64,000 bases of DNA from Janthinobacterium sp. PAMC25594. Lineage in GTDB: Bacteria; Pseudomonadota; Gammaproteobacteria; Burkholderiales; Burkholderiaceae_D. This document shows, one piece after another, positions 35,401-42,541 of the stretch (the stretch's first letter is position 1; the number at the start of each line of letters is the position of its first letter). The stretch is from NCBI RefSeq assembly GCF_019443505.1, contig NZ_CP080377.1, forward strand, positions 5,518,001-5,582,000. Reading direction: 5' to 3'. The notes below the pieces were generated by a model that searched no databases, was not told the DNA's origin, and worked only from the letters and a program-made list of their open reading frames with translations. Both the position numbers and the translations under genes were made by a program.

Positions 35401-38400
35401 GGCCAGCGGCACGGGCGATATCGCCAAGGCGACCATCACGGGCGTGAGCGGCTTTGCGACTGGCACCAGGGTGTACGACGCGACCACCACGGCCACCGTC
35501 AGCAACGCCGGCGCCACGTTTGCCGGCATGGTCAATGGCGATAGCTTGAGCGTCAGCGCGACCTCGGCCAACTTCATCGACAAGAATGTCGGCAGCGGCA
35601 AGGTTGTCAATGCCAGCGGCCTGGCCCTGGGCGGTACGGACGCCGGCAACTACAACCTGACGGCTGCCACCGGCACGGGCACGGGCAGCATCAGCCAGGC
35701 GCAAATTGCCAGCGTCAGCGGCATCACGGCCGCCGGCAAAACGTATGACGGCACGGACGCTGCCATCTTGAACGCCGGCGCCACCTACAACGGCATGTTC
35801 GGCGGCGACAGCCTGACGTTTACCGCCACCAAGGCCGCGTTCAGCGACAAGAACGCCGGCACCGGTAAAACGGTCAACGTCAGCGGCATCGCACTCGTTG
35901 GCGCGGATGCGGGCAATTACACCCTGGCCAGCAATACGGCCACCGGCACGGGCGATATCGCCAAGGCGACCATCACCGGCGTGACCGGTATCGCGGCCGC
36001 CGGCAAGACGTATGACGGCACGGACGCGGCCATCTTGAACGCCGGCGCCACCTACAACGGCATGTTCGGCGGCGACAGCCTGACGTTTACCGCCACCAAG
36101 GCCGCGTTCAGCGACAAGAACGCCGGCACCGGTAAAACGGTCAACGTCAGCGGCATCGCGCTCGGTGGCGCGGATGCGGGCAATTACACCCTGGCCAGCA
36201 ACACGGCCAGCGGCACGGGCGCCATCACGCCGAAAGCACTGACGGTGACGGGTGTTGCGGCCGGCAACAAGGTCTATGACGGCACGCTTGTGGCGAGCGT
36301 GACGGGCGGCACCTTGAATGGCCTGGTCAGCGGTGAAACCTTGTCGCTGTCCGGTTTGACGGGTACATTTGCCACTCAAAATGCGGCCAGCAACATTGCC
36401 GTGACGGCCAGCGGCGCGCAATTGGCCGATGGCACTGGCCTGGCCAGCAACTATACGGTCAGCAATCCGACCGGCTTGCAGGCCAGCATCACAGCCAAGG
36501 CATTGACGGTGACCGGCCAGCTGGCCGGTAATAAAGTCTACGATGGCAATGCGCAAGCCAGCCTGTCCGGCGGCACCTTGAGCGGCCTGGTGGGCAGCGA
36601 AACGCTGGACCTTGGCGGCCAGACGGCGGTGTTCAGCGACAAGAATGCGGCCAATGGCAAAACCGTGACGGTGACGGGCACGACCCTGGTCGATACCAGT
36701 ACCGGCCTGGCCAGCAACTATACGGTCAGCAACCCGACCGGCCTGACAGCCAGCATCACGGCCAAGGCCCTGACGGTGACGGGCCAGCTGGCCGGCAACA
36801 AGGTCTATGACGGCAATGCGCAAGCCGGCCTGTCCGGCGGCACCTTGAGCGGCCTGGTGGGCAGCGAAACGCTGGACCTTGGCGGCCAGACGGCGGTGTT
36901 CAACGACAAGAATGCGGCCAATGGCAAAACCGTGACGGTGACGGGTACAACGCTGGTCGATACGGCCAGCGGCCTGGCCAGCAACTACACGGTCAGCAAC
37001 CCGACGGGCTTGACGGCCAGCATCACGGCCAAGGCATTGACGGTGACCGGCCAACTGGCCGGTAATAAAGTCTACGACGGCAATGCACAAGCCAGCCTGT
37101 CCGGCGGTGTGTTGAGCGGCCTGGTGGGTAGCGAAACCCTGGGCCTTGGCGGCCAGACGGCGGTGTTCAGCGACAAGAACGCGGCCAATGGCAAAACCGT
37201 GACGGTGAAGGGCACGACCCTGGTCGATACCAGTACCGGCCTGGCCAGCAACTACACGGTCAGCAACCCGACCGGCTTGACGGCCAGCATCACGGCCAAG
37301 GCCCTGACGGTGACGGGCCAACTGGCCGGTAATAAAGTCTACGACGGCAATGCACAAGCCAGCCTGTCCGGTGGTGTGTTGAGCGGCCTGGTGGGCAGCG
37401 AAACGCTGGGCATTGCGGGTCAAACTGCCGTGTTCAGCGACAAGAACGCGGCCACCGCCAAGGCGGTGACGGTGACGGGTACAACGCTGGTCGATACGGC
37501 CAGCGGCCTGGCCAGCAACTATACGGTCAGCAACCCGACCGGCCTGACGGCCAGCATCACGGCCAAGGCCTTGACAGTAAGCGGCCAGCTGGCCGGCAAT
37601 AAAGTCTATGACGGCAATGCGCAAGCCAGCCTGTCCGGCGGTACCTTGAGCGGCTTGGTGGGCAGCGAAACGCTGGGCATTGCGGGTCAAACTGCCGTGT
37701 TCAGCGACAAGAACGCGGCCACCGCCAAGGCGGTGACGGTGACGGGTACAACGCTGGTCGATACGGCCAGCGGCCTGGCCAGCAACTACACGGTCAGCAA
37801 CCCGACCGGCTTGACGGCCAGCATTACGCCGGCCAGCCTGCTGGTGCGCGCCACGGGCGCAGTGCCGCGCGTGTATGACACCAGCACCAACGCCAGCGTG
37901 ACCCTGGCGGACAACCGTATCGCCGGCGACGTGCTGACCATCAGCAACAGCGGCGCCAGCTTTGCCGACAAGAACGCCGGCGCCAACAAAACGGTGACGG
38001 TGAACGGCATTGCGCTCAGCGGTACGGACGCCGGCAATTACACGGTCAACGCCACGGCGACCACCACGGCCAGCATCACGCAGGCGGCCCTGGGGGTGAA
38101 GGTGGGCAATGCCGAGAAAGACCAGGGCTTTGTCAATCCGGCCTTCACGGCCAGCTACACGGGCTTGCTGGGCAACGACACGCTGGCGAACGAGGTCGGC
38201 GGCAATCTGGTGTTCAGCACACCGGCCAGCATCGCTACGCCATCGGGCAGCTATCTGGTGTCGGCGGCCGGCCAGACGTCGACCAACTATGCGTTGACCT
38301 ACACGCCGGGCGTGCTGACCGTCAAGCCGACCGAAGCACTGCAAGGCGCGGTGGCCAGTGTGATCGCGGCGGTCAATGTGGCACCGTCACAAGGCAATAT

Positions 38401-38626
38401 GGTGCAGGCCGAGGTGGCGGCGAAAGGTGAAACCGTGACCAGCAAGGAAGACGCGGTGCAGGTGGCGCTGGAGGGTAGCCAACCGCGGCAGGGCGGCAGC
38501 ACGCCGGTGGTGCTGACGACGGCATCGGTGAACAGCAATGTCTTGCCGGGCTTGCGCCTGAGTGTGGTCGATACGGGCCTGCGACTGCCTGTGGCGGCTG
38601 GCAACAGCAGTATCGAAAGCCAGTAA
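29483..38626 (+). CDS. Giant TpsA exoprotein with filamentous hemagglutinin, GLUG and YDG/MBG repeats
   Basis: A 3047-aa secreted adhesin. It begins with an extended signal peptide region (MNRIYRSIWNQATGAYAAVS) and a hydrophobic core ending LALA (about residue 58). The TPS domain follows ('GNAVINWASFNVGKGESVQF'-like, 'FIVNPNGVLFGQGASVNTAG'), directing secretion through TpsB. Residues about 500-1150 hold GLUG-type repeats ('NSFATGAINGNASVGGLVG'). From about 1190 to 2880 there are tandem YDG/MBG units of 89 aa (267 bp), several nearly identical in DNA. The C terminus is a non-repetitive linker ending SSIESQ, with no toxin domain. It starts 44 bases after tpsB. Likely a cell-surface or matrix adhesin; release depends on a working TpsB. 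Confidence 0.9.
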   Translation: MNRIYRSIWNQATGAYAAVSENVKSAGKRSMPGCSGGGAHFALTSMAAALMMGYGSLALAGPAGGTVVAGQATINGAPGATVIRQGSQNAVINWASFNVGKGESVQFQQPNSNAVALNRVLGSDGTTILGNLSANGKVFIVNPNGVLFGQGASVNTAGLVASTLDINNADFMAGNYKFSGNGIGKVLNQGSISAPGGYVALLGANVSNEGTIQARLGSVALAAGRAITLDVAGDGLLNVAVNAGAVGALVNNGGLIRADGGSVVLTAQAAGDLLRTVVNNTGVIEAQTIATRGGTIKLLGDMQSGTVNAGGTLDASAPVSGKGGFIDTSAAHVNIADGINVTAKAANGLSGTWLIDPVDFTIAASGGNISGTTLTNSLKAADVQIWSTKGSGGTAGDINVNDVVSWSANKLTLTAQNSINVNAAMRGTGTASLALEYGQQAVAAGNNSVYNVKAAIDLPSGNSFSTKLGSDGTALAYTVINSLGDMASVSGLDLQGMRGNLTRNYALGGNIDASSSAGWNSNQGFAPVGNATSAFSGNFDGLGHEISGLTMVRTAQLGGLFGEVGTVGVVRNVNLLGASFNMQDVSYGGFGAGMLAGRNRGLIDNVNVSGAMTTRYGIMGGGMVGRNYGTINNSTSSGTYKVIAGSGYGGGGLVYRNQLDAVVQNSSSSMTISGINPTTGAATTGTGLGGMGGLVRNNLGRIANSFATGAINGNASVGGLVGDTGIKSTITASFATGAVLGSGSAGGLVGNNTGAISNSYATGNVGINTGTGSIVGGLVGTNRLTTGSISNSYATGNVSGYRTTGGVTGSNTATINNVYSTGTVTVGDTSYNRSGGVVGDNSAGTLTNGYYNTTANGVLPGVGYAQGAGTLLTGTTGLSAAAMLIPASFTSFSFTSSTGVTGNNWVAIGADGTVNVSGGTRPMLSAEYSSIINSVHQLQLMALNVAGTYRIGNSFSGAATAGGDIWGTGGFIPVGTSALPFIGSLNGAGRIISSLNIAKSGVTNVGLFGVIGAAGTVANVGLSGGTATGSVNVGALAGTNQGTVSGSFATSAVVGDSGGGGLVGNNIGSIKDSYASGSVGGNTTMGGLVGTNTGTIASSYANGAVSTGSVGGGLVATGKGSVTGSYWDTTTSGQSTSAGGTGMTSGDLKTLANYNSATGANGSLNPAWELSNMWAVYDGQSAPLLRSFMKPLVVTVSKDTKVYDGLAASAGTNSVTYSNVVDSSLLFGTTTYAGSSGGAVNAGTYVVSASGQYSSTQLGYAVTYIDGGLVITPRQLSLSGVSAGSKAYDGTTSAVLAGGSISGVLAADQGNVIFNAASLVGDYASQNAGNNIAVSARGGLSGSASANYALGPLTGVTGNITPKALTISGLAATTRQYDGGTTATLTGGTLSGFVAGEVVTAGTSTGAYADKNAGAGKAVTVTVGALLDGSGLASNYTVTAPIDVTGTITAKTLTWTNLAVGSKEYDGNATASINKGSITGLVSGETLAAGPTAAFADKNAGNGKTVTVHTTLGNGGGGLASNYTLADTSVTANITKATISAVTSIVVGSKVYDGGLNAIVNAAGATFAGMVNGDSLNVSATSANFIDKNAGSGKVVNAGGLSLGGTDAGNYNLTAITGTGTGSISQAQIASVTGITAAGKTYDATETAILNAGATYNGMFGGDSLTFTATKAAFSDKNAGTGKTVNVSGIALGGADAGNYTLASNTATGTGDIAKATITGVTGITAAGKTYDGTDAAILNAGATYNGMFGGDSLTFTATKAAFSDKNAGTGKTVNVSGIALGGADAGNYTLASNTASGTGDIAKATITGVTGIAAAGKTYDGTDAAILNAGATYNGMFGGDSLTFTATKATFSDKNAGTGKTVNVSGIALGGADAGNYTLASNTASGTGDIAKATITGVTGITAAGKTYDGTDAAILNAGATYNGMFGGDSLTFTATKAAFSDKNAAVGKTVNVSGIALGGADAGNYTLASNTASGTGDIAKATITGVSGFATGTRVYDATTTATVSNAGATFAGMVNGDSLSVSATSANFIDKNVGSGKVVNASGLALGGTDAGNYNLTAATGTGTGSISQAQIASVSGITAAGKTYDGTDAAILNAGATYNGMFGGDSLTFTATKAAFSDKNAGTGKTVNVSGIALVGADAGNYTLASNTATGTGDIAKATITGVTGIAAAGKTYDGTDAAILNAGATYNGMFGGDSLTFTATKAAFSDKNAGTGKTVNVSGIALGGADAGNYTLASNTASGTGAITPKALTVTGVAAGNKVYDGTLVASVTGGTLNGLVSGETLSLSGLTGTFATQNAASNIAVTASGAQLADGTGLASNYTVSNPTGLQASITAKALTVTGQLAGNKVYDGNAQASLSGGTLSGLVGSETLDLGGQTAVFSDKNAANGKTVTVTGTTLVDTSTGLASNYTVSNPTGLTASITAKALTVTGQLAGNKVYDGNAQAGLSGGTLSGLVGSETLDLGGQTAVFNDKNAANGKTVTVTGTTLVDTASGLASNYTVSNPTGLTASITAKALTVTGQLAGNKVYDGNAQASLSGGVLSGLVGSETLGLGGQTAVFSDKNAANGKTVTVKGTTLVDTSTGLASNYTVSNPTGLTASITAKALTVTGQLAGNKVYDGNAQASLSGGVLSGLVGSETLGIAGQTAVFSDKNAATAKAVTVTGTTLVDTASGLASNYTVSNPTGLTASITAKALTVSGQLAGNKVYDGNAQASLSGGTLSGLVGSETLGIAGQTAVFSDKNAATAKAVTVTGTTLVDTASGLASNYTVSNPTGLTASITPASLLVRATGAVPRVYDTSTNASVTLADNRIAGDVLTISNSGASFADKNAGANKTVTVNGIALSGTDAGNYTVNATATTTASITQAALGVKVGNAEKDQGFVNPAFTASYTGLLGNDTLANEVGGNLVFSTPASIATPSGSYLVSAAGQTSTNYALTYTPGVLTVKPTEALQGAVASVIAAVNVAPSQGNMVQAEVAAKGETVTSKEDAVQVALEGSQPRQGGSTPVVLTTASVNSNVLPGLRLSVVDTGLRLPVAAGNSSIESQ
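34382..36253 (+). repeat. Tandem 267-bp repeats, type A, in the tpsA gene
   Basis: Six units containing GITAAGKTYDGTDAAILNAG or a close variant begin near 34382, 34649, 34916, 35183, 35720 and 35987. Spacing is 267 bp (one gap is 537 bp, which holds a divergent unit). Neighbouring copies differ by only a few bases. Confidence 0.85.
36504..37838 (+). repeat. Tandem 267-bp repeats, type B, in the tpsA gene
   Basis: Five units of the form LTVTGQLAGNKVYDGNAQAS begin near 36504, 36771, 37038, 37305 and 37572. They share the 267-bp period of type A but a different sequence. Long stretches are almost identical between units. Confidence 0.85.
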
Positions 38627-38656
38627 GCGTGCATTAACCGGGCTTGCCAGTGGAAG

Positions 38657-38691
38657 TGCCGCTTCGTGATGTACGCGAAGCGGCATTTTTT
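38657..38691 (+). terminator. Terminator after tpsA
   Basis: TGCCGCTTCG pairs perfectly with CGAAGCGGCA over a 9-base loop, followed by TTTTTT. It lies 31 bases after the tpsA stop. Confidence 0.9.
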
Positions 38692-38718
38692 CTGCCGCCT
38701 GCTGGTGCCGTGCTCTCC

Positions 38719-38724
38719 TATAAT
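38719..38724 (+). promoter_or_regulatory. TATAAT -10 box before the sulfotransferase gene
   Basis: A perfect TATAAT lies 35 bases before ATG 38759 and just after the tpsA terminator. No clear -35 is present, so support is moderate. Confidence 0.35.
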
Positions 38725-38758
38725 CGCGAAATGGCCTTCACAATCTCACAGGTATGCA

Positions 38759-39580
38759 ATGACTCCACATTTTATCGGCGTATCCGGCTTGCCGCGTGCT
38801 GGCTCGACGTTGCTGTGCCAGTTACTGGCCCAGCATCCCGATCTGCACAGTGAAGGCAATAGTTCGCCATTGTGCAATGCCTTGCTCGGCATGCGGCATA
38901 CGATCAGCGACGATCCTTTTTTTCTGTCCCAGCTCGATACGAGCTTCGACGCCAGCTATGGGCATTTGACGACGGCGATGCGCGGCTTCCTGCGCGGCTG
39001 GTACCAGGACTGCGGCAAGCAGGCCGTAGTGGACAAGAATCGCGGATGGCTGAAGGCGATGGAGATGCTGCTGCAACTGGCGCCGGAAGCGAAGCTGATC
39101 GTCTGCGTGCGCGAACTGGGGCAGGTGTATGGTTCGGTCGAAGCCCAGCACCAGCGTACGATCCTGCTCGATTTCATCGATCACCTGGCCGATTACGACC
39201 GGCTGGGCAGGGCCGACATGCTGTTTGGCAAGGATCGTACCATCGGCGCTCCGTTGAGCGATTTGCAAGGCATCCCCGACTTGCCACTGGCAGTGCAGCA
39301 AAGGTTGTACGTGCTGCGGTTTGAAGACATGATGGCACGCCCGGCCGAATGCATGGCGCATCTGTATGCCTGGCTGGGATTGGCACCGTTCCAGATCGAT
39401 CCGGGCAAGCTGCGCGTGGGTTTGCGCGAAAGCGACAGCCACTACCGCATGAAATATACGCACCGGCAGTTTTCCAGCATCCGCCCGCCGCAACAGCATG
39501 CGATTCCGCCGCGTATCCAGCAGTATATCGAAAATGCTTGCGGCTGGTTTTACGACATGTACTACCCTGCCAATACTTGA
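38759..39580 (+). CDS. Sulfotransferase-family protein
   Basis: A 273-aa PAPS-dependent sulfotransferase family member. The 5'-phosphosulfate-binding loop 'FIGVSGLPRAGSTLLCQLL' is at residues 5-23, and 'KLIVCVRELGQVYGSVEAQH' provides the 3'-phosphate-binding region with an Arg. 'YVLRFEDMMARPAECMAHLY' is the typical helper block. ATG 38759 puts the loop near the N terminus, as in the family; the longer frame from 38666 crosses the tpsA terminator. The acceptor is unknown. It has its own -10 and lies between two terminators. Confidence 0.85.
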   Translation: MTPHFIGVSGLPRAGSTLLCQLLAQHPDLHSEGNSSPLCNALLGMRHTISDDPFFLSQLDTSFDASYGHLTTAMRGFLRGWYQDCGKQAVVDKNRGWLKAMEMLLQLAPEAKLIVCVRELGQVYGSVEAQHQRTILLDFIDHLADYDRLGRADMLFGKDRTIGAPLSDLQGIPDLPLAVQQRLYVLRFEDMMARPAECMAHLYAWLGLAPFQIDPGKLRVGLRESDSHYRMKYTHRQFSSIRPPQQHAIPPRIQQYIENACGWFYDMYYPANT

Positions 39581-39587
39581 AGCAGGC

Positions 39588-39617
39588 AAAAAAAACGCCA
39601 ACCGTTGCCGGCTGGCG
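39588..39617 (-). terminator. Terminator of the TonB-dependent receptor gene
   Basis: On the minus strand CGCCAGCC pairs with GGTTGGCG (one mismatch), followed by a run of eight T. It is 32 bases after the receptor stop and may also stop sulfotransferase transcripts. Confidence 0.85.
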
Positions 39618-39648
39618 CTGAAAACCCTCGCAAGGAAGAAAGAGGGGG

Positions 39649-42327
39649 CTAGTAACTCCAGCGTACCGATAAACCGACGACCTTGTCATAGCGGCGCACA
39701 TCGCGCACGTAGTCCGGCGTGTCGTGGTAATCGCGGTAGGTCGAGTCGAGCAGGTTGTTCGCGTCCAAGGTCACCGTGGTGTGCGGGTTGAGCTTGTACG
39801 ACACCGACGCGTCCAGGGTTTTCGTCGGCGCCACGGTCAGGTGCATGCCCTTGCCGCGGTAGTTGTAGTCGTCGACATATTTATCGCGCCAGCTGTACGC
39901 CAGTCGCGCCGACCACGGTCCCTGTTCGTACAGGCCGACGAGATTGGCCGACCATTTCGACATGCCCGTGAATGGATGCACGCCGCCATCGAGTTCTTCC
40001 AGTTCGCCCGTCATGTAGGTGGCGTTGGCCTGCAGGCCCAGGCCGCTCATCCAGCCGGGCAGCTTGTCATAGAACTGCTGGTAGGCCATTTCCAGGCCTT
40101 GCAGATGGCCCTTCGAGGTGTTGCGCGGACGCGTGATGTCGTACACGATGCCGCCATACGTTTCCTTGGCTGAACCGGACAGGATGTAATTCTTGAAGTT
40201 GTGGTGGAATACGGTGGCCGTGACGGAGCCCGTCGGCGCGAAATACCATTCCAGCGCCACATCGAGGTTCTTGCCTTCCACGGGTTTCAGGTCGGGATTG
40301 CCGCTGCTGCCCGTCGGGCGCACCATCTCCAGGCTCTGGCCCAGGCTCACGCCGGGATTGAAGTCGGCGAAGTTGGGGCGCTGCACGGCCTTGCCGGCCG
40401 TCAGGCGGGCGATCAGGTCTTGGCGCAGCATGGCTTTCAGGGTCAGGCTGGGCAGCACGTCCGTATCCGACGTTTTCACCTGCACCGGCGTGATGATGCC
40501 GTTTTGCGAGGAATTGCCTTGCAAGTCCTGCTTGGTCTGCACCACGCGCACGCCCAGGGTGCCGTCGACCGGTACTTGTGCCAGGTCAAAGCCGATGCGT
40601 GCCTTGCCGTACACGGCATTGGTTTTTTCCACATCCCTGTAGTGGGTCATCGGATCGTCGGGGCTGCGTTCGCTGCTGCCCGTAAACAGCTGGCGCAGCA
40701 CGGCCGTGTTGTTGAGCATGAAGTCGCGGCATGGCGTGAGCCAGCTTTGCAGGCCGAAGTTGCCCGTGTTCTGGTGCGAGGTGCACGCCAGGCCGGGAAT
40801 CGCGTCCGCATACATGGTCGACGTCAGGCCGCCCTGGCCATTTTTTTCGCGGATCGATTCGGCCTTGCGCTTGGCCAGGCGCACGCCGCCCGAAAATTCG
40901 CGGAAGAAGCCCGTGCTGTCCATGTCGTAGGTAACGTCGCCGCGCCAGTCGGTCGAGCTGCCTTCGTCGTGGCTGTGGTTATCGTAGAAGCCGAGCAGCG
41001 TATAGTTCTTCGGGTCCAGCATGTTGTAGCCGGGGTAGCTGATCTGCGCGCCGCCGTTGACGTTCGTGCTGCCGATGATGCTGGTCGGATGCGCGAGGAA
41101 GTCGAGGATGGGAAATTCGCGTTCGAAGTTGCTCACCGTGCGCGCCAGTTCCGTCGTCATGCGCAGCTGCGGCGTGATGTCCCAGCGCGCGCCGATGGCG
41201 CCTTGCGAGCCGATCGAGCGGTCGCGCCGCGCCTGGGTCGAACCGAGCGTGAAGGGCGACCATGGGCCGTCGATCTTGCCCACCGTGGCCGCCTGATTGG
41301 TACCGGGGATCAGGCTGATGTCCGGGTTCTGACCCCAGGGCAGCGAACCGACAAAGAACTGGCTGTCGAAGGCGTGCTTGATCAGGGTCGACATGCCTTC
41401 CGCATACACTTCCACCTGCGAGTTCGGGCGCCACTGGAAGGCGGCATTGGCCGCATAGCGTTTGCGGTCGCCCACGGTCGGGATCATGCCGACGGAATCG
41501 GGTCCCGTGATGTTGCCCGCTTCGGGGCGCTTCACGGGTTCGGCGTTCCAGATCGTCTCGTCATAGTATTTGCTGCGCTGGTAGGACAGGCCGAGCAGGG
41601 CGCCGAATTCGCCATATGGGGTCTTCCAGCGGTTCGAGACCATGCCGCTGACGTTCGGGTCCGTCGAGCCGGACTTGTCGCGGTGCTCGGCGCGCACATT
41701 GCCCGATGCCGTAAAACCCTTGAAATCGAACGGGCGGTTGGTGCGCACGTCGACCACGCCGGCCGTGCCGCCTTCGACCATGTCGGCGCCCTGCGATTTA
41801 TACACGTCCACGCGCTGCAGCATGGCCGTCGGGATGTCGGCCAGGTACAGGCTGCGGCCCACGGACGTAAACATCTCGCGGCCGTTGAGCAGGGTCACCA
41901 CGCCTGGCAAGCCGCGGATGATGACGGAGCCCGCCTCGCCGCCTTCGCGGCGGATCTGCACGCCCGTCACGCGGCCGAGGATTTCGGCCACGTTCTTGTC
42001 GGGGAATTTGCCGATTTCATCGGCGACGATGGAATCGACCACCTGGTCGTTGTTCTTCTTGATCGTCTGCGCGCTTTGCGCTGCCCTGCGCACGCCCGTG
42101 ACGGCGACGACGGCGATGCCTGCATTGTCGGCATTGTCGGTTGGCGCCGCCACCGGCGCTGCTTCTGCCACTTCTGCCGCCGGTGTCTCCACGGCGGGCG
42201 CCTGTTGCGCCCAAACGGAAGCGCTGCTCAGCAGGCCCGCGCCGGCCAGGGCGGCCACCGTGGCCTTCAAGGTCAACCGTGTGTTGTGCTTGGGCGTGCG
42301 GGTGCCCGTTGCCATCCATTGCTTCAT
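39649..42327 (-). CDS. TonB-dependent outer-membrane receptor (Caulobacter type)
   Basis: An 892-aa receptor. A signal peptide ends near SASVWAQQ (residue 41). The plug has 'VDSIVADEIGKFPDKNVAEI' and 'GGEAGSVIIRGLPGVVTLLN', typical of the group often linked with carbohydrates or peptides. The barrel ends 'VVGLSVRWSY' with terminal Tyr. An Ala/Pro/Glu-rich linker (42-62) follows the signal sequence. No substrate or transport partners are encoded nearby, so the ligand is open. It is monocistronic, with a terminator downstream and 214 bases to the next gene upstream. Confidence 0.92.
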   Translation of the reverse strand: MKQWMATGTRTPKHNTRLTLKATVAALAGAGLLSSASVWAQQAPAVETPAAEVAEAAPVAAPTDNADNAGIAVVAVTGVRRAAQSAQTIKKNNDQVVDSIVADEIGKFPDKNVAEILGRVTGVQIRREGGEAGSVIIRGLPGVVTLLNGREMFTSVGRSLYLADIPTAMLQRVDVYKSQGADMVEGGTAGVVDVRTNRPFDFKGFTASGNVRAEHRDKSGSTDPNVSGMVSNRWKTPYGEFGALLGLSYQRSKYYDETIWNAEPVKRPEAGNITGPDSVGMIPTVGDRKRYAANAAFQWRPNSQVEVYAEGMSTLIKHAFDSQFFVGSLPWGQNPDISLIPGTNQAATVGKIDGPWSPFTLGSTQARRDRSIGSQGAIGARWDITPQLRMTTELARTVSNFEREFPILDFLAHPTSIIGSTNVNGGAQISYPGYNMLDPKNYTLLGFYDNHSHDEGSSTDWRGDVTYDMDSTGFFREFSGGVRLAKRKAESIREKNGQGGLTSTMYADAIPGLACTSHQNTGNFGLQSWLTPCRDFMLNNTAVLRQLFTGSSERSPDDPMTHYRDVEKTNAVYGKARIGFDLAQVPVDGTLGVRVVQTKQDLQGNSSQNGIITPVQVKTSDTDVLPSLTLKAMLRQDLIARLTAGKAVQRPNFADFNPGVSLGQSLEMVRPTGSSGNPDLKPVEGKNLDVALEWYFAPTGSVTATVFHHNFKNYILSGSAKETYGGIVYDITRPRNTSKGHLQGLEMAYQQFYDKLPGWMSGLGLQANATYMTGELEELDGGVHPFTGMSKWSANLVGLYEQGPWSARLAYSWRDKYVDDYNYRGKGMHLTVAPTKTLDASVSYKLNPHTTVTLDANNLLDSTYRDYHDTPDYVRDVRRYDKVVGLSVRWSY

Positions 42328-42541
42328 CTTGTCTCCACCTGTATTTTAGTTATGTTGAGAACGCTGCAGCAGTTGCCGCCAGAGCTGAAACTTGCTCAGG
42401 AAACATGGTAGGGGGAATGACTTTGCCCCACAAATGACTTCTTTTGCGATGTCCATATCAATTCCGGTATCCCTGCTGCATTCATGCGCCCTGGCGGCGC
42501 ACTGCACGTTGTCGAATCCGGCGCGTGCCGCACCGGAGGTG

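Noticed and set aside
34067..38344. 1425-aa open frame on the minus strand
   Set aside because: It lies wholly opposite the tpsA repeats, its repeats mirror theirs, and it lacks SD, known domains or realistic composition (Arg/Gly/Ala/Val rich).
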